From Brevibacillus brevis (GTDB taxonomy: Bacteria > Bacillota > Bacilli > Brevibacillales > Brevibacillaceae): 64,000 bases of DNA. The stretch's first letter is position 1; every line of letters starts with the position of its first letter. The notes under the pieces are model-generated. The model was not told the DNA's origin. It worked only from the letters and a program-made list of their open reading frames with translations, and did no database searches. A program made the translations under genes and the position numbers. This document shows, piece by piece, positions 30,282 to 41,152 of this stretch. The DNA lies in contig NZ_CP030117.1 in the NCBI RefSeq assembly GCF_001039275.2, positions 4,030,001-4,094,000 of the forward strand, written 5' to 3'.

Positions 30282-33200
30282 TTATACGGTTACTGCCACT
30301 TTGGCACCAGCACGCTGGGCTGGCATTGCTTCTGTAGAGAATGTGATCGTCTCCAGTACGTGCAGGAGAGCGGAAGCTGTATCGAGTGAAGTCAAGCATA
30401 CGGCGCCGTTCTCTACTGCTTCCCGACGAATGCGGAAGCCGTCGCGTTGCGGTGTTTTGCCTTTTGTCAGTGTATTGAGCACGATGTTCGCTTCGCCTGT
30501 ATGGATGACATCCAACAGGTTTGGCGTGCCTTCGGACAATTTGCTTACACGTGTGACTTGCAGTCCCGCTTGCTCCAAATAATCGGCTGTGCCTGCGGTC
30601 GCCATTAGCTTGAAGCCGAGGTGGCGGAAGCGTTTCACGATGTCTAGCGCTTCTTCCTTGTCTTTATCAGCAACTGTCACGAGCAAGGTGCCTTGTGTCG
30701 GGATATTCATGCCTGCTGCAACCAAGCCTTTGTACAACGCTTTTGCCAGTGTGCTCTCGCGTCCCATGACTTCTCCGGTCGATTTCATTTCAGGGCCGAG
30801 CGTAATATCGACACGGCGCAGCTTTGCGAAGGAGAAGACTGGTACTTTGACAGAAACCATCGACTCCTCTGGATGGTAGCCCGGTGTAAAGCCTTGATCG
30901 ATGATAGAGTGACCAAGGATCGCTTTCGTTGCGATGTTCGCCATTGGAATCCCCGTAACTTTGGAGAGGAATGGCACCGTACGGGACGAACGCGGATTGA
31001 CCTCGATTACGTATGGGCGGTCTTTATAGATGACGAACTGGATGTTGAGCAAGCCTTTGATTTGCAGGGCACGCGCCAGCTTCGTCGTCATGTCGATCAG
31101 CTCATCCTTGATCGCTTGGGACAAGGATTGCGGAGGATATACAGCGATAGAGTCACCGGAGTGCACCCCTGCGCGTTCGATATGCTCCATAATGCCTGGA
31201 ATCAGGACGTTTTCGCCGTCGCAGATCGCATCGACTTCCGCTTCTACTCCGACCATGTAACGGTCTACCAGTACAGGGTGATCAGGATTTACCTTCACCG
31301 CTTTTTCCATGTACTCTAACAGCTCGGACTGGTTGTAGACGATTTCCATCGCGCGTCCTCCAAGTACGTAGGAAGGGCGAACCAGTACCGGGAAGCCAAG
31401 ACCTTCTGCTGCCACGACTGCCTGCTCGACTGACGTAACCGTTTTGCCTGGTGGTTGGGCGATATCCAGCTCGCGCAGCAGCGCTTCGAACTTCTCACGA
31501 TTTTCCGCTGCGTCGATGTTTTCCAGACTCGTACCCAAGATTTTGATTCCGCGTGCAGCCAGCTTGTCAGCCAGGTTGATCGCGGTTTGCCCGCCGAATT
31601 GTACGATGACACCCTCTGGTTTTTCCACATCGAGAATGTTCATGACGTCTTCGATGTACAGTGGCTCGAAGTACAGGCGATCAGAAGTGTTGAAGTCTGT
31701 AGAAACGGTCTCCGGGTTGTTGTTGATGATCACTGCCTCATAGCCCGCTTCTCTCAGTGCCCAGACAGCGTGGACAGTCGCATAGTCAAACTCGATGCCT
31801 TGACCGATGCGGATTGGTCCGGAGCCCAGCACGACCACGCGCTTCTTGCCAGTCTCGATGCGCTCGTCTTCTACTTCATACGCGGAGTAGTAGTACGGTG
31901 TTTGCGCTTCGAATTCTGCCGCGCAAGTATCTACCATTTTATATACAGGTACAAAGCCTTTTTCCATGCGCATTGCGTATACCGCTTCTTCTGTCTCACC
32001 GCATAGCTCGGCAATTTTGCGGTCCGTGAAGCCCATGCGTTTTGCTTCGTACAGCTTTTCGCTCGTCAAGCCTTTTGCCAGTTCCGCTTCAAAGGCAATC
32101 ATTTTATGGAACTTGTGCAGGAAGAACAGATCGATCTTGGTCAGGTTGTGCAGTTGTTCGATCGTCCAGCCACGGCGCAGTGCTTCTGCCAGCAGGAAGA
32201 GGCGTTCGTCATCCGCGTGCACCAGTCGTGCTTTCAAATCTTCCTCGCTGATTTCGTCTGCTCCCTTGATCTCGATGTGATAGCTGCCGATTTCCAAGGA
32301 ACGGATGGCTTTCATGATCGATTCTTCAAAAGTCCGACCGATCGCCATGACTTCTCCAGTTGCCTTCATTTGCGTACCGAGCTTGCGGTTCGCGGATTGG
32401 AACTTGTCGAACGGCCAGCGTGGGATTTTGCTGACGATGTAGTCCAGTGTTGGCTCGAAGCATGCGTATGTTTGGCCTGTCACCGGATTTTTCAGTTCAT
32501 CCAACGTGTAGCCGATTGCGATTTTTGCTGCCATTTTTGCGATTGGATAGCCAGTTGCCTTGGAAGCCAGTGCAGAAGAGCGGCTCACACGCGGGTTCAC
32601 TTCGATCACGTAGTACTGGAAGCTGTGCGGGTCGAGTGCGTATTGTACGTTGCAGCCACCCTCGATACCGAGCGCCCGGATGATGTTCAGTGCGGATGTG
32701 CGCAGCATTTGATACTCGCGATCAGCCAGTGTTTGGCTAGGCGCTACTACGATGGAGTCACCTGTATGCACGCCGACTGGGTCGATGTTTTCCATGTTGC
32801 AGACGACGATGCAGTTATCGTTGGCATCCCGCATCACTTCGTACTCGATTTCTTTCATACCAGCAATGCTTTTCTCGATCAAGCATTGCGTAATCGGGGA
32901 GTATTTCAATCCGCTTGCGACGATCTCGCGGAGGGTTTCTTCATCATCACAAATTCCGCCGCCTGTACCACCCAAGGTGTAGGCAGGACGAACGATGATG
33001 GGATAACCGATTTCGTTTGCAAAATCGACAGCTTCTTCTACCGTGCTCACGATGACTGATTCAGGTACTGGCTCGCCCAGCTCATTCATGAGGGAGCGGA
33101 ACAGGTCGCGGTCTTCTGCTTGCTTGATCGATTCCAGCTTGGTACCGAGCAGCTTTACATTTTCTTGCTCGAGAACGCCTGCTTCTGAGAGGGCAACAGC

Positions 33201-33494
33201 CATGTTCAAACCTGTTTGACCCCCAAGCGTAGGCAGTAGTCCATCCGGCTTCTCTTGGCGAATGACTCGCGCTACGAATTCAGGTGTGATCGGTTCGATA
33301 TACACTTTGTCCGCCATGTTAGTATCGGTCATGATAGTCGCCGGGTTGGAGTTGATCAGCACTACCTCCATGCCCTCTTCTTTTAACGCTTCACATGCTT
33401 GCGTGCCTGCATAGTCAAATTCTGCAGCCTGCCCGATGACGATAGGTCCAGAGCCGATTACGAGGATTTTTTTCAGATTATCTTGTTTTGGCAT
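30282..33494 (-). CDS. carB: Carbamoyl-phosphate synthase, large subunit
   Basis: Makes carbamoyl phosphate from bicarbonate, ammonia and two ATP. The 1070-residue protein shows the two homologous ATP-grasp halves: [20 protein letters not shown] at 10-29 and [20 protein letters not shown] at about 555-574. The N-terminal half ends in an oligomerisation domain and the C-terminal MGS-like domain (about 940-1070) binds allosteric effectors such as UMP. It overlaps the end of carA by 17 bases, ensuring coupled translation. This is the pyr-operon (pyrimidine-specific) copy, pyrAB in Bacillus. Confidence 0.97.
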   Translation of the reverse strand: MPKQDNLKKILVIGSGPIVIGQAAEFDYAGTQACEALKEEGMEVVLINSNPATIMTDTNMADKVYIEPITPEFVARVIRQEKPDGLLPTLGGQTGLNMAVALSEAGVLEQENVKLLGTKLESIKQAEDRDLFRSLMNELGEPVPESVIVSTVEEAVDFANEIGYPIIVRPAYTLGGTGGGICDDEETLREIVASGLKYSPITQCLIEKSIAGMKEIEYEVMRDANDNCIVVCNMENIDPVGVHTGDSIVVAPSQTLADREYQMLRTSALNIIRALGIEGGCNVQYALDPHSFQYYVIEVNPRVSRSSALASKATGYPIAKMAAKIAIGYTLDELKNPVTGQTYACFEPTLDYIVSKIPRWPFDKFQSANRKLGTQMKATGEVMAIGRTFEESIMKAIRSLEIGSYHIEIKGADEISEEDLKARLVHADDERLFLLAEALRRGWTIEQLHNLTKIDLFFLHKFHKMIAFEAELAKGLTSEKLYEAKRMGFTDRKIAELCGETEEAVYAMRMEKGFVPVYKMVDTCAAEFEAQTPYYYSAYEVEDERIETGKKRVVVLGSGPIRIGQGIEFDYATVHAVWALREAGYEAVIINNNPETVSTDFNTSDRLYFEPLYIEDVMNILDVEKPEGVIVQFGGQTAINLADKLAARGIKILGTSLENIDAAENREKFEALLRELDIAQPPGKTVTSVEQAVVAAEGLGFPVLVRPSYVLGGRAMEIVYNQSELLEYMEKAVKVNPDHPVLVDRYMVGVEAEVDAICDGENVLIPGIMEHIERAGVHSGDSIAVYPPQSLSQAIKDELIDMTTKLARALQIKGLLNIQFVIYKDRPYVIEVNPRSSRTVPFLSKVTGIPMANIATKAILGHSIIDQGFTPGYHPEESMVSVKVPVFSFAKLRRVDITLGPEMKSTGEVMGRESTLAKALYKGLVAAGMNIPTQGTLLVTVADKDKEEALDIVKRFRHLGFKLMATAGTADYLEQAGLQVTRVSKLSEGTPNLLDVIHTGEANIVLNTLTKGKTPQRDGFRIRREAVENGAVCLTSLDTASALLHVLETITFSTEAMPAQRAGAKVAVTV

Positions 33495-34575
33495 GAGTTT
33501 TTTCCTCCTTAGCGGTTTCCATCATCGCAAGAAACTGGTCGAACAGGTAGCCGGAATCATACGGTCCTGGAGCTGCTTCTGGATGGTACTGTACTGAGAA
33601 TGCATTCTTCGCTGCATGACGTACACCTTCGACGGTGCCATCATTCAGTGCGATATGTGTAACTTCCAGTTCCGTGCTTGCCAGTGAGTCTTCTTTGACT
33701 GCATAGCTGTGGTTCTGGGATGTGATATATGTGCGTCCGGTTGGCAGCTCTTTTACCGGATGGTTGCCGCCACGGTGTCCGAATTTCATTTTCGTCGTGT
33801 CAGCGCCAGATGCTAGTGCAAACAACTGGTGACCGAGGCAAATTCCGAACAGAGGATATTCACCCAAGATTTCGCGAATCATCTCGACGGCTTGCGGTAC
33901 GTCCTTCGGGTCCCCAGGGCCATTGGACAAGAGTATCCCGTCCGGCTGAATGCGGCGAATTTCTTCTGCTGTCACATTGTAAGGCACGACGACTACGTCG
34001 CAGTTGCGCTTGGTCAACTCGCGCAAAATCCCGTGCTTGGCTCCGAAGTCTACCAGCACTACCCGATGACCTGTTCCTGGACAGCTAAAGACGCTTTTCG
34101 TAGAAACGCGTGATACTTGGTCTGTCATCAATGTCGTGCCGTTTAGGGCAGCAACCAATTCAGTCAATGGGGCTTCACTGGTTGTAATCATACCCTTCAT
34201 CGTGCCGTGGTAACGGATTTTTCTCGTCAGCATTCGAGTGTCGACTCCCGCAATCCCCGGGATGTCGTATGTTTTCAGCAGTTCATCGAGTGTGTTCGTA
34301 TTGCGCCAGTTGCTCGGTGCTTCGCAATGCTCGCGAACAACGAAGCCGTGAATGTATGGACGAACAGCTTCAAAGTCGTCTCGATTGATCCCGTAATTTC
34401 CGATCAGCGGGTATGTCATGGTGACAATCTGTCCGCAGTAGGATGGGTCGGACAAAACCTCCTGATAGCCAGTCAGCCCTGTATTGAAAACCACTTCCCC
34501 GTAGGACTCCTTTGTCGCTCCAAATGCCGTCCCGATAAATTCTGTTCCGTCTTCCAAGATCAATCTTGCACGCAT
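33478..34575 (-). CDS. carA: Carbamoyl-phosphate synthase, small subunit
   Basis: The glutaminase subunit that feeds ammonia to CarB. The class I amidotransferase triad is visible: nucleophile Cys in [18 protein letters not shown] (about 240-257), and His and Glu in [13 protein letters not shown] near the C-terminus. The N-terminal domain begins [18 protein letters not shown]. The 365-residue length is typical; it is pyrAA in Bacillus. It follows pyrC by about 55 bases and overlaps carB. Confidence 0.97.
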   Translation of the reverse strand: MRARLILEDGTEFIGTAFGATKESYGEVVFNTGLTGYQEVLSDPSYCGQIVTMTYPLIGNYGINRDDFEAVRPYIHGFVVREHCEAPSNWRNTNTLDELLKTYDIPGIAGVDTRMLTRKIRYHGTMKGMITTSEAPLTELVAALNGTTLMTDQVSRVSTKSVFSCPGTGHRVVLVDFGAKHGILRELTKRNCDVVVVPYNVTAEEIRRIQPDGILLSNGPGDPKDVPQAVEMIREILGEYPLFGICLGHQLFALASGADTTKMKFGHRGGNHPVKELPTGRTYITSQNHSYAVKEDSLASTELEVTHIALNDGTVEGVRHAAKNAFSVQYHPEAAPGPYDSGYLFDQFLAMMETAKEEKTHAKTR

Positions 34576-34630
34576 CTATGCTCCTCCTCCATTGTCGTGT
34601 AAAAACTTTTGTCTTGTCTGTCAGTCGTTT

Positions 34631-35911
34631 TTACACGTTTTGATATACGATCTTCCCATCTACCAGCGTCAGGGTCGGCCAGCCTTTGCATGCCCAGCCT
34701 GCAAATGGTGTGTTGATTCCTTTACTTGCGAATGTGCTTGGGTCAATTGTTTTTTCCGTTTCCAGATCAATCACAGTCAGGTCTGCTGGTGCGCCTACTT
34801 CCAGGCGTCCGTATGGCAGTTTGAATGCTTCTGCTGGCTTCACGGTCAATAGTTCAACCAGCTTCTTCAAGGTCAGCTCTCCCGTTTGAACGAGATTTGT
34901 GTAGAGGAGCGGGAATGCTGTCTCCAATCCGACGATTCCGAATGGTGCGCGGTTTATCCCGTTTGCTTTTTCCTCTTGGGTGTGTGGAGCATGGTCTGTG
35001 GCGATCATATCGATGGTGCCGTCTTTCAATCCCGCAATCAGTGCAGCGCGATCCTCTCGAGAGCGCAGCGGCGGGTTCATTTTCCAATTCGTATCCAGAT
35101 TGTCCGGGATATCCTCATCGCACAGCAAGAGGTGGTGCGGACTGACTTCACACGTTACATTTACGCCAGCGCGTTTCCCGTCTCGTACCAGACGCACCGA
35201 CTCTTTCGCGCTGATGTGGCATACGTGGTAGTGCACACCTGTCTGTTCTGCCAGCAAGATATCGCGACCAACATGGATGGATTCTGACTCAGAAGGAATT
35301 CCAGGGAGACCGTGTCGAGCTGCTACCACCCCGTCATGCAAAGCTGCTCCCGGGATCAACAGGTCTTCGTCTTCACAGTGAGCGACAATTGCGATACCGA
35401 GCTCTGCTGCTTTTTGCATGGCCGTTTTCATCATCGCTGTTGATTGCACACCCACACCATCATCTGTCAGCGCGAAGATTCCTGCTTCTTTTAACCCAGC
35501 GAAATCCGTCAGTTCTTTTCCCAATTGGCGAACAGTGATCGCACCATACGGGATCACGCGCGCCATACCAGCCTCGCTCGCTTTGTCCAAAATGTAGATC
35601 ACTGTCTCGACACTGTCGATGGAAGGTCGTGTGTTCGGCATGCATGCTATTGTTGTAAACCCGCCTTGTACCGCTGCTTTTGCCCCTGTTTCGATCGTTT
35701 CTTTATGTTCAAAGCCTGGCTCACGCAGATGTACGTGGACATCGATGAGACCCGCGCTAATCATACCGCCATGGCAATCGATCCATTCATGCCCCTCGCG
35801 ATCGAGCGTTTCCCCCATCGCTGTGATTCTTCCCTTTTCCACCAATATTTCCATCGGGGTGAGTTCCCCCGCCTGATTTAGTACGTTGCCGTTGCCAAGG
35901 ATGATTCCCAT
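34631..35911 (-). CDS. pyrC: Dihydroorotase (type I)
   Basis: Cyclises carbamoyl-aspartate to dihydroorotate at a zinc centre. The metal motif GLIDVHVHLREPGFEHKE is at about 56-73, and the final Asp ligand lies in MIATDHAPHTQEEK (about 300-313). The 426-residue length is the usual Bacillus type. I use ATG 35909-35911, giving MGIILGNG, with AAGGGAG 9 bases upstream; longer in-frame extensions lie inside pyrB. The start overlaps the end of pyrB by 34 bases, so the two are translationally coupled. Confidence 0.96.
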   Translation of the reverse strand: MGIILGNGNVLNQAGELTPMEILVEKGRITAMGETLDREGHEWIDCHGGMISAGLIDVHVHLREPGFEHKETIETGAKAAVQGGFTTIACMPNTRPSIDSVETVIYILDKASEAGMARVIPYGAITVRQLGKELTDFAGLKEAGIFALTDDGVGVQSTAMMKTAMQKAAELGIAIVAHCEDEDLLIPGAALHDGVVAARHGLPGIPSESESIHVGRDILLAEQTGVHYHVCHISAKESVRLVRDGKRAGVNVTCEVSPHHLLLCDEDIPDNLDTNWKMNPPLRSREDRAALIAGLKDGTIDMIATDHAPHTQEEKANGINRAPFGIVGLETAFPLLYTNLVQTGELTLKKLVELLTVKPAEAFKLPYGRLEVGAPADLTVIDLETEKTIDPSTFASKGINTPFAGWACKGWPTLTLVDGKIVYQNV

Positions 35912-36822
35912 GTCATTTCGCTCCCTTTCAAAAGAGTTTCTAGAACTGCCATTCTTGCTGCGACTCCGTTGGTCACTTGGGTTTGGATCAAGGACGTTTC
36001 GCATTCTACCAAATCGGTATGAATCTCAACCCCGCGATTGACGGGTGCCGGATGCATGATAACTGCGCCGGACTTCATCATTTTGGCTCTTTCCAGAGTG
36101 AGCCCGTGTGCCTTGTGGTACTCTTCCTTCGATAAGTAGAGGGACTCCGCATGGCGCTCCAGCTGCACACGCAGCATCATGACCACATCTGCGGTTTGAA
36201 CCGCTTCTTCCATTTCCACGATTTTGACACCTTGCGGGATATGTGCTGGCATCATCGTAGCTGGGCCTGAGAGCAGCAGATTCACGCCGAGCTTCGGCAA
36301 CGCATGCAGGTGAGAACCAAGCACACGGCTGTGGCGCAGGTCTCCGATGATCGCTACCGTGAGACCAGAGAGCTTGCCAAACTGCCTTTTCATGGTCAAA
36401 AGATCGAGCAGGCATTGAGTCGGGTGCTCATTCGTTCCATCCCCTGCGTTGATCAGCTTCAGGTCTACGCTTTCAGCTAACTCTTGCAGCAGGCCTTCCT
36501 TCTTGGTGCGGATCACGGCTGCTTCCACGCCCATTGCTTCCAAGGTGCGGATCGTGTCATAGACCGTTTCGCCTTTTACGGTAGAGGAGGTTTCCGGTAT
36601 GAAGTTCAAAACATGTGCGCCCAGTCGCTTTTGTGCTACTTCAAAAGAGAAGCGAGTTCTGGTGCTGGCCTCGAAGAACAGATTCGCGACAAACCGTCCG
36701 CGCAGGATATCCGCTTGCTCAGTTGGTCTGGCAGCCCAATACTCTGCTCGCTCGAGGAGCTGGATGATCTGTTCTTTCGATAAGTCTTTGAGGCCAATCA
36801 GGTGCGCTACATTTTTCATCAT
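35878..36822 (-). CDS. pyrB: Aspartate carbamoyltransferase, catalytic chain
   Basis: Condenses carbamoyl phosphate with aspartate. The carbamoyl-phosphate motif FFEASTRTRFSFE is at about 48-60, and the loop LINAGDGTNEHPTQCLLDLL follows at about 125-144. HPAPVNRGVE is near the end. There is no regulatory PyrI chain, as in other Bacilli. The ATG at 36820-36822 (or the next codon) follows GGAGGG. A PyrR-controlled terminator precedes it. Confidence 0.96.
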   Translation of the reverse strand: MMKNVAHLIGLKDLSKEQIIQLLERAEYWAARPTEQADILRGRFVANLFFEASTRTRFSFEVAQKRLGAHVLNFIPETSSTVKGETVYDTIRTLEAMGVEAAVIRTKKEGLLQELAESVDLKLINAGDGTNEHPTQCLLDLLTMKRQFGKLSGLTVAIIGDLRHSRVLGSHLHALPKLGVNLLLSGPATMMPAHIPQGVKIVEMEEAVQTADVVMMLRVQLERHAESLYLSKEEYHKAHGLTLERAKMMKSGAVIMHPAPVNRGVEIHTDLVECETSLIQTQVTNGVAARMAVLETLLKGSEMTWESSLATATY

Positions 36823-36844
36823 GAATCCCTCCGATTCTTTCATG

Positions 36845-36972
36845 TTAAAAGAAAAAGCTTCTTGGCATCGCTTTGCATCTGGAGGCAAGCGAGACAAGAA
36901 GCTGGTTGAGTGCCTTTTTTGGGCAGCCAAAACAGCGTTCTTTGCCTTGCCAGCCTCTCTGGACTGGATTTA
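36845..36972 (-). promoter_or_regulatory. PyrR attenuator before pyrB
   Basis: The minus strand carries the PyrR-binding loop, with CCAGTCCAGAGAGGCTGGCA within 36944-36971. A terminator follows, AGCTTCTTG...CCAAGAAGCTTTTTC (36848-36903). PyrR bound to UMP stabilises the loop, which frees the terminator. It lies between pyrP and pyrB. Confidence 0.93.
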
Positions 36973-36987
36973 AAGGATTGGGAACGT

Positions 36988-38346
36988 TTAGGCTATTTGT
37001 TTTTGTTCTTCGTGGTGCGCATCTCCCATCGCAGACTCTTTTCCTGGAAGGATCAGGTGCAGAATGATTCCCAGGAAGGTAGAGAGTGCGATATTATCGA
37101 TGGTCAGATCGTTCAGGAAAGCGATACCTGTACCTGCAAAACTGATTTTGTATCCGCCGATTCCCGTCACCAGGATGACCGCTGCGAGAATCATGTTGCG
37201 CTTGTCTGCAAAATTCACTTTGTGCTCGACGTACATCCGCAAGCCTTGTGCCGCGATGATACCAAACAGGATGATGGAGACACCGCCAAGTACCGGTGTT
37301 GGGATCGTCATCAAGAAGGCACTGACCTTACCTGCGAAGGCAAACATAATCGCGAGAACGGCTGCGAAACCGATGACGACGCGGCTGTATACCTTTGTAA
37401 TCGCAAGGACTCCGATGTTCTCACCGTACGTCGTTGCAGGTGGACCGCCCATAATCGCAGCGAGTGATGTAGCAACCCCATCCCCAAGTAAGCTGCGGTG
37501 CAGTCCAGGGTCTTTCATCAAATCACGATCCATAACTTTACTCGTTACCAGTAAGTGACCCAGATGCTCTGCCAGTGTGACGAAAGCGACTGGTGCGATA
37601 ACCAGGGCAGCGATCCATGCGCTCGGATTCGCCATTGCACTCGTCACCTCTGCGAATTTGAAGTGGGAGGTAAACATTTCACTGAATCCAACAACCCAAG
37701 GAGCATCTTTCACTGTTTGAAAATGAATCAGATCAGGGTGACGCAGCAGTGTGTATACATAACCTGAAACCATTCCGATCAAGATTGGGATAAGACCAAG
37801 GAAACCACGCAACATGACCGCTGCAAGAACTGTTATGACCACAGTAACGAGCGAGATTTCAATGGAAGTCAGTGACATTTGCGATTGACCGTCTACAGTG
37901 ACTTTCGTTGCCATGTCTACTGCTACACCAGCCAGGCTCAGACCGATTACAACGATGACGGATGCGATGACAACTGGTGGCAGTACCCGATCGAGCCATT
38001 TGACTCCTGCCTTCTTCACGATCCCGGCGACGATGATGTACACAATCCCGGAAAGGAAGCAGCCTAAGAGTGCCGTCCCTACGCCATGCGATTGACTCAC
38101 GACGATAATCGGACCAATGAAGGCGAAGGAAGAACCGAGATAGTTCGGAAGCTTTCCTTTGGTGATCCACAGGAACAGGAGTGTCCCGATCCCGCTCGCC
38201 AAGAGGGCGGTTGCAACATCCAGACCCGTCAAGATCGGTACGAGTACAGTCGAGCCGAACATCGCAAACAAATGTTGAATACTAAGTGGCAGCAATCGCG
38301 AAATATGTGGTGTTTCGTCTACATCGATGTAATTTTTTTGGCTCAT
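36988..38346 (-). CDS. pyrP: Uracil permease (NCS2 family)
   Basis: A 452-residue proton-coupled uracil importer with about 14 membrane segments. The start VDETPHISRLLPLSIQHLFA and MFGSTVLVPILTGLD (about 29-43) match UraA/PyrP. The motif GGPPATTYGENIGVLAITKV (about 300-319) contains the substrate-binding Glu of NCS2. It is the second gene of the operon, as in B. subtilis, and lies behind its own PyrR attenuator. Confidence 0.95.
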   Translation of the reverse strand: MSQKNYIDVDETPHISRLLPLSIQHLFAMFGSTVLVPILTGLDVATALLASGIGTLLFLWITKGKLPNYLGSSFAFIGPIIVVSQSHGVGTALLGCFLSGIVYIIVAGIVKKAGVKWLDRVLPPVVIASVIVVIGLSLAGVAVDMATKVTVDGQSQMSLTSIEISLVTVVITVLAAVMLRGFLGLIPILIGMVSGYVYTLLRHPDLIHFQTVKDAPWVVGFSEMFTSHFKFAEVTSAMANPSAWIAALVIAPVAFVTLAEHLGHLLVTSKVMDRDLMKDPGLHRSLLGDGVATSLAAIMGGPPATTYGENIGVLAITKVYSRVVIGFAAVLAIMFAFAGKVSAFLMTIPTPVLGGVSIILFGIIAAQGLRMYVEHKVNFADKRNMILAAVILVTGIGGYKISFAGTGIAFLNDLTIDNIALSTFLGIILHLILPGKESAMGDAHHEEQKQIA

Positions 38347-38395
38347 GCCTGTATGCCCCCTGTGTTGTTTCTTTCATTCAAAAAGCTTCTTTTTA

Positions 38396-38492
38396 TACAA
38401 AAAACCTCTTTGTGCGGACACAAAGAGGCTAGCTTCGCCATGCTCATGGGAAGTTTCTTGCCTCTTGCCGACCTCACGGGATCGTTTTTAAA
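38396..38492 (-). promoter_or_regulatory. PyrR attenuator before pyrP
   Basis: The PyrR loop reads GATCCCGTGAGGTCGGCAAG on the minus strand (within 38461-38485). The terminator is CCTCTTTGTG/CACAAAGAGG followed by TTTTTTG (38398-38430). It lies between pyrR and pyrP. Confidence 0.92.
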
Positions 38493-38509
38493 GAGGAGAT
38501 ATTTTATTT

Positions 38510-39200
<691 letters not shown>

Positions 39201-39223
39201 AAAGGTTCCATTCGTCATGTAGA

Positions 39224-39252
39224 ATTATGTCACGATTCTGGACGGGTGTCAA
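39224..39252 (-). promoter_or_regulatory. SigA promoter of the pyr operon
   Basis: On the minus strand TTGACA (39247-39252) and CATAAT (39224-39229) are separated by 17 bases. It lies about 25 bases before the first PyrR loop. Confidence 0.88.
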
Positions 39253-39272
39253 TGCAGCCCAAAAAAGTCTAA

Positions 39273-40634
39273 CTATTCCCAATAGACGCTGACCCAGGGT
39301 GGCAAGTAATTCGCATAATACCCAATGTCTCCTGTAATGTCTTTGATCAGCTCGACTTGTTTGTCCGCATCCTCGCCAATTCCTTGGATAAACAGGGAGC
39401 CATGCTCCGCTCGATCCAAACGCAAGAAAAGTAGCAGTTTCCCATCTGGAGACGGTGCAGGATAGTAGTCTGCTGTATGCGCTTCCCCTTTTGTCACCTG
39501 CTGCTCTGCTCCACCTGCGGACCGTCGCCAGATGCCTTGTTCCGGTACCATGACCTTTTTGGGATCATACGAATACGCTGTAGCCAAGCCTCTAGTGAAA
39601 AGCAGCGTGTACGGAGCTTTTGGAATCCATACCGGATAAGTGTCTACCACCACTGGACCAGGGCTGACTGTTTTGACCTTTCCTGCTCGATCGGCCAGCT
39701 TCACCTGCTTGTTAGTCGTGGCGATTCGGTCAGTGCCATCGACAAAAGCGAGCTGTTCGCCATTTGGTGTCCAGGCAAGCCAATCAGGATAAGCCAATCC
39801 AGTACCGAGCACTATTGGCTTTTTGGCAGGCTGTGTCAAATCAAACTGTTGAATAGGTACGCCATCAGCAGACAAGGAGCCGGAATTATACCGGACAAAG
39901 TAGGCCACAGCCTTCCCATCCGGGGATACTTGTAAGCCTGTCGCTGCCCATGGGTAGATACCTTCCTCCACTTTTGGCGGTTCTGCAATCGGGTAGGCAG
40001 CCAACGTTTTACCTGCAAGCGTGCGCAAGGCCAGCGTCATCGGCTTATTTTTTTCGGCAGGTAGCGAGACAAGCATGGTTTCCCCACCTGGCATTCAGGC
40101 AAAATCTGCGAAATCAGCCTTCGTTGTACTTTGCAAGGCTAATTCTCCCTGCTCATGGACGTCTTTTACTATCAGCAATGGTCTTGGCGCTTCATTACTA
40201 CCGATATTTACCGTGTACGCTAGCTTGTTCGCTTTCGGGGACCATTTTGGCGTTTCAAAAACCGCTCGCTCGTCTACCTGCACAGCTTGGCTGCCGTCAG
40301 CTCTGACGATCCACACGTAGCCTGGTGTCGAGTAATTGTCGTTGCCTTTGTATTTTACGAACAGGAGCCACTTGCCATCTGACGACCAGCCTACGATCTG
40401 TGCATAGCCATCCTTGGTGATTTGCATTATCTTTCCCGTCGCATCCCGTCCATCCACCAAAAACAAATGCTGGTTGCTCGTAAATGCAATTTTTGCCGGA
40501 ACGCTTATTTCCTTGTTCACACGCTCTGGCTGTTGGCTTTGGGCTGCCACCTTTGCTTCACCGTTTGCTGTGACAAGTACAACCAAAAGGACAAAAAGGC
40601 TGATCCGCTTCCCCCATTTTCCGTTCACATGCAT
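39273..40634 (-). pseudogene. Secreted TolB-like beta-propeller protein split by an in-frame TGA
   Basis: The frame is open from 40634 to 39273 except for one TGA at 40095-40097. A signal peptide (KRISLFVLLVVLVTANGEAKVAAQ region) starts the protein. WD40-like/TolB blades follow: WSSDGKWLLF, WSPKANKLAY, stop-MPGGETMLV, VSPDGKAVAY, WTPNGEQLAF, WIPKAPYTLLF, PSPDGKLLLF. The stop falls exactly where a blade expects Trp, so a TGG-to-TGA change is the simplest history. Without it the protein is about 453 residues. Either it is a young pseudogene, the TGA is read through, or the base is an assembly error. The role of the intact protein is unknown. Confidence 0.82.
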
Positions 40635-40661
40635 TCACTCCTTACACTCTCTATTGAATGA

Positions 40662-40705
40662 TAAAAAACGCCAGAAGAAAGTAATAAGCTCTCTACTAGC
40701 GTTTT
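40662..40705 (-). terminator. Terminator after the lspA-rluD-VOC unit
   Basis: On the minus strand AAAACGCTAG and CTGGCGTTTTTTATC pair with one G-U/mismatch around a long loop, ending in T's. It lies about 27 bases past the VOC gene stop. Confidence 0.75.
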
Positions 40706-40731
40706 CCAATCCAACTGCCATTATGTAAGTA

Positions 40732-41133
40732 TCATAGGAAGACTGGCTGCAACAACAAAAAACGATTGCCATACAGATCCTCGAAAACAACCTCAATGCC
40801 ATACATCACTTCGCTTGGTTCACTCACAAACTTCACGCCACGTTGACGCAGTGTTTCGTATGTAGACCCAAAATCATCCGTCTGCCAAACCCACATTGGA
40901 TTTTTGCCGACCTGACGAAGCATTTCCTGCGCAACGTCTTCCCGATGCCAATGGGTAGGGTCATGCAATACGATCTCTATCTCCTCCCCTGGAAGACCGA
41001 CAGTGAGCCACCGAGAACCATCATCCATACGAGAATCCATGCGTTTTTCAAAACCGAGTTTTTCCGTGTAAAACCGCAATGCCTCTTCACAATCGTGAAC
41101 GTACAGCGTCACATGCGCTAATCTTTTTAGCAC
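40732..41133 (-). CDS. VOC-family protein (glyoxalase/bleomycin-resistance fold)
   Basis: A 133-residue single VOC module. LAHVTLYVHDCEEALRFYTE at 4-23 supplies the first metal His, and FVSEPSEVMYGIEVVFEDLY with NRFLLLQ near the end supplies the Glu/His region. The start is GTG 41131-41133, 8 bases after AGGAGGAAT. It follows the RluD-type gene by about 20 bases and probably shares the lspA transcript. No substrate can be given. Confidence 0.85.
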   Translation of the reverse strand: MLKRLAHVTLYVHDCEEALRFYTEKLGFEKRMDSRMDDGSRWLTVGLPGEEIEIVLHDPTHWHREDVAQEMLRQVGKNPMWVWQTDDFGSTYETLRQRGVKFVSEPSEVMYGIEVVFEDLYGNRFLLLQPVFL

Positions 41134-41152
41134 AGCTATTCCTCCTGTTCTC

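Noticed and set aside
32106..33059. Long open frame on the plus strand opposite carB
   Set aside because: It is antisense to a highly conserved gene; the composition is that of a shadow frame.
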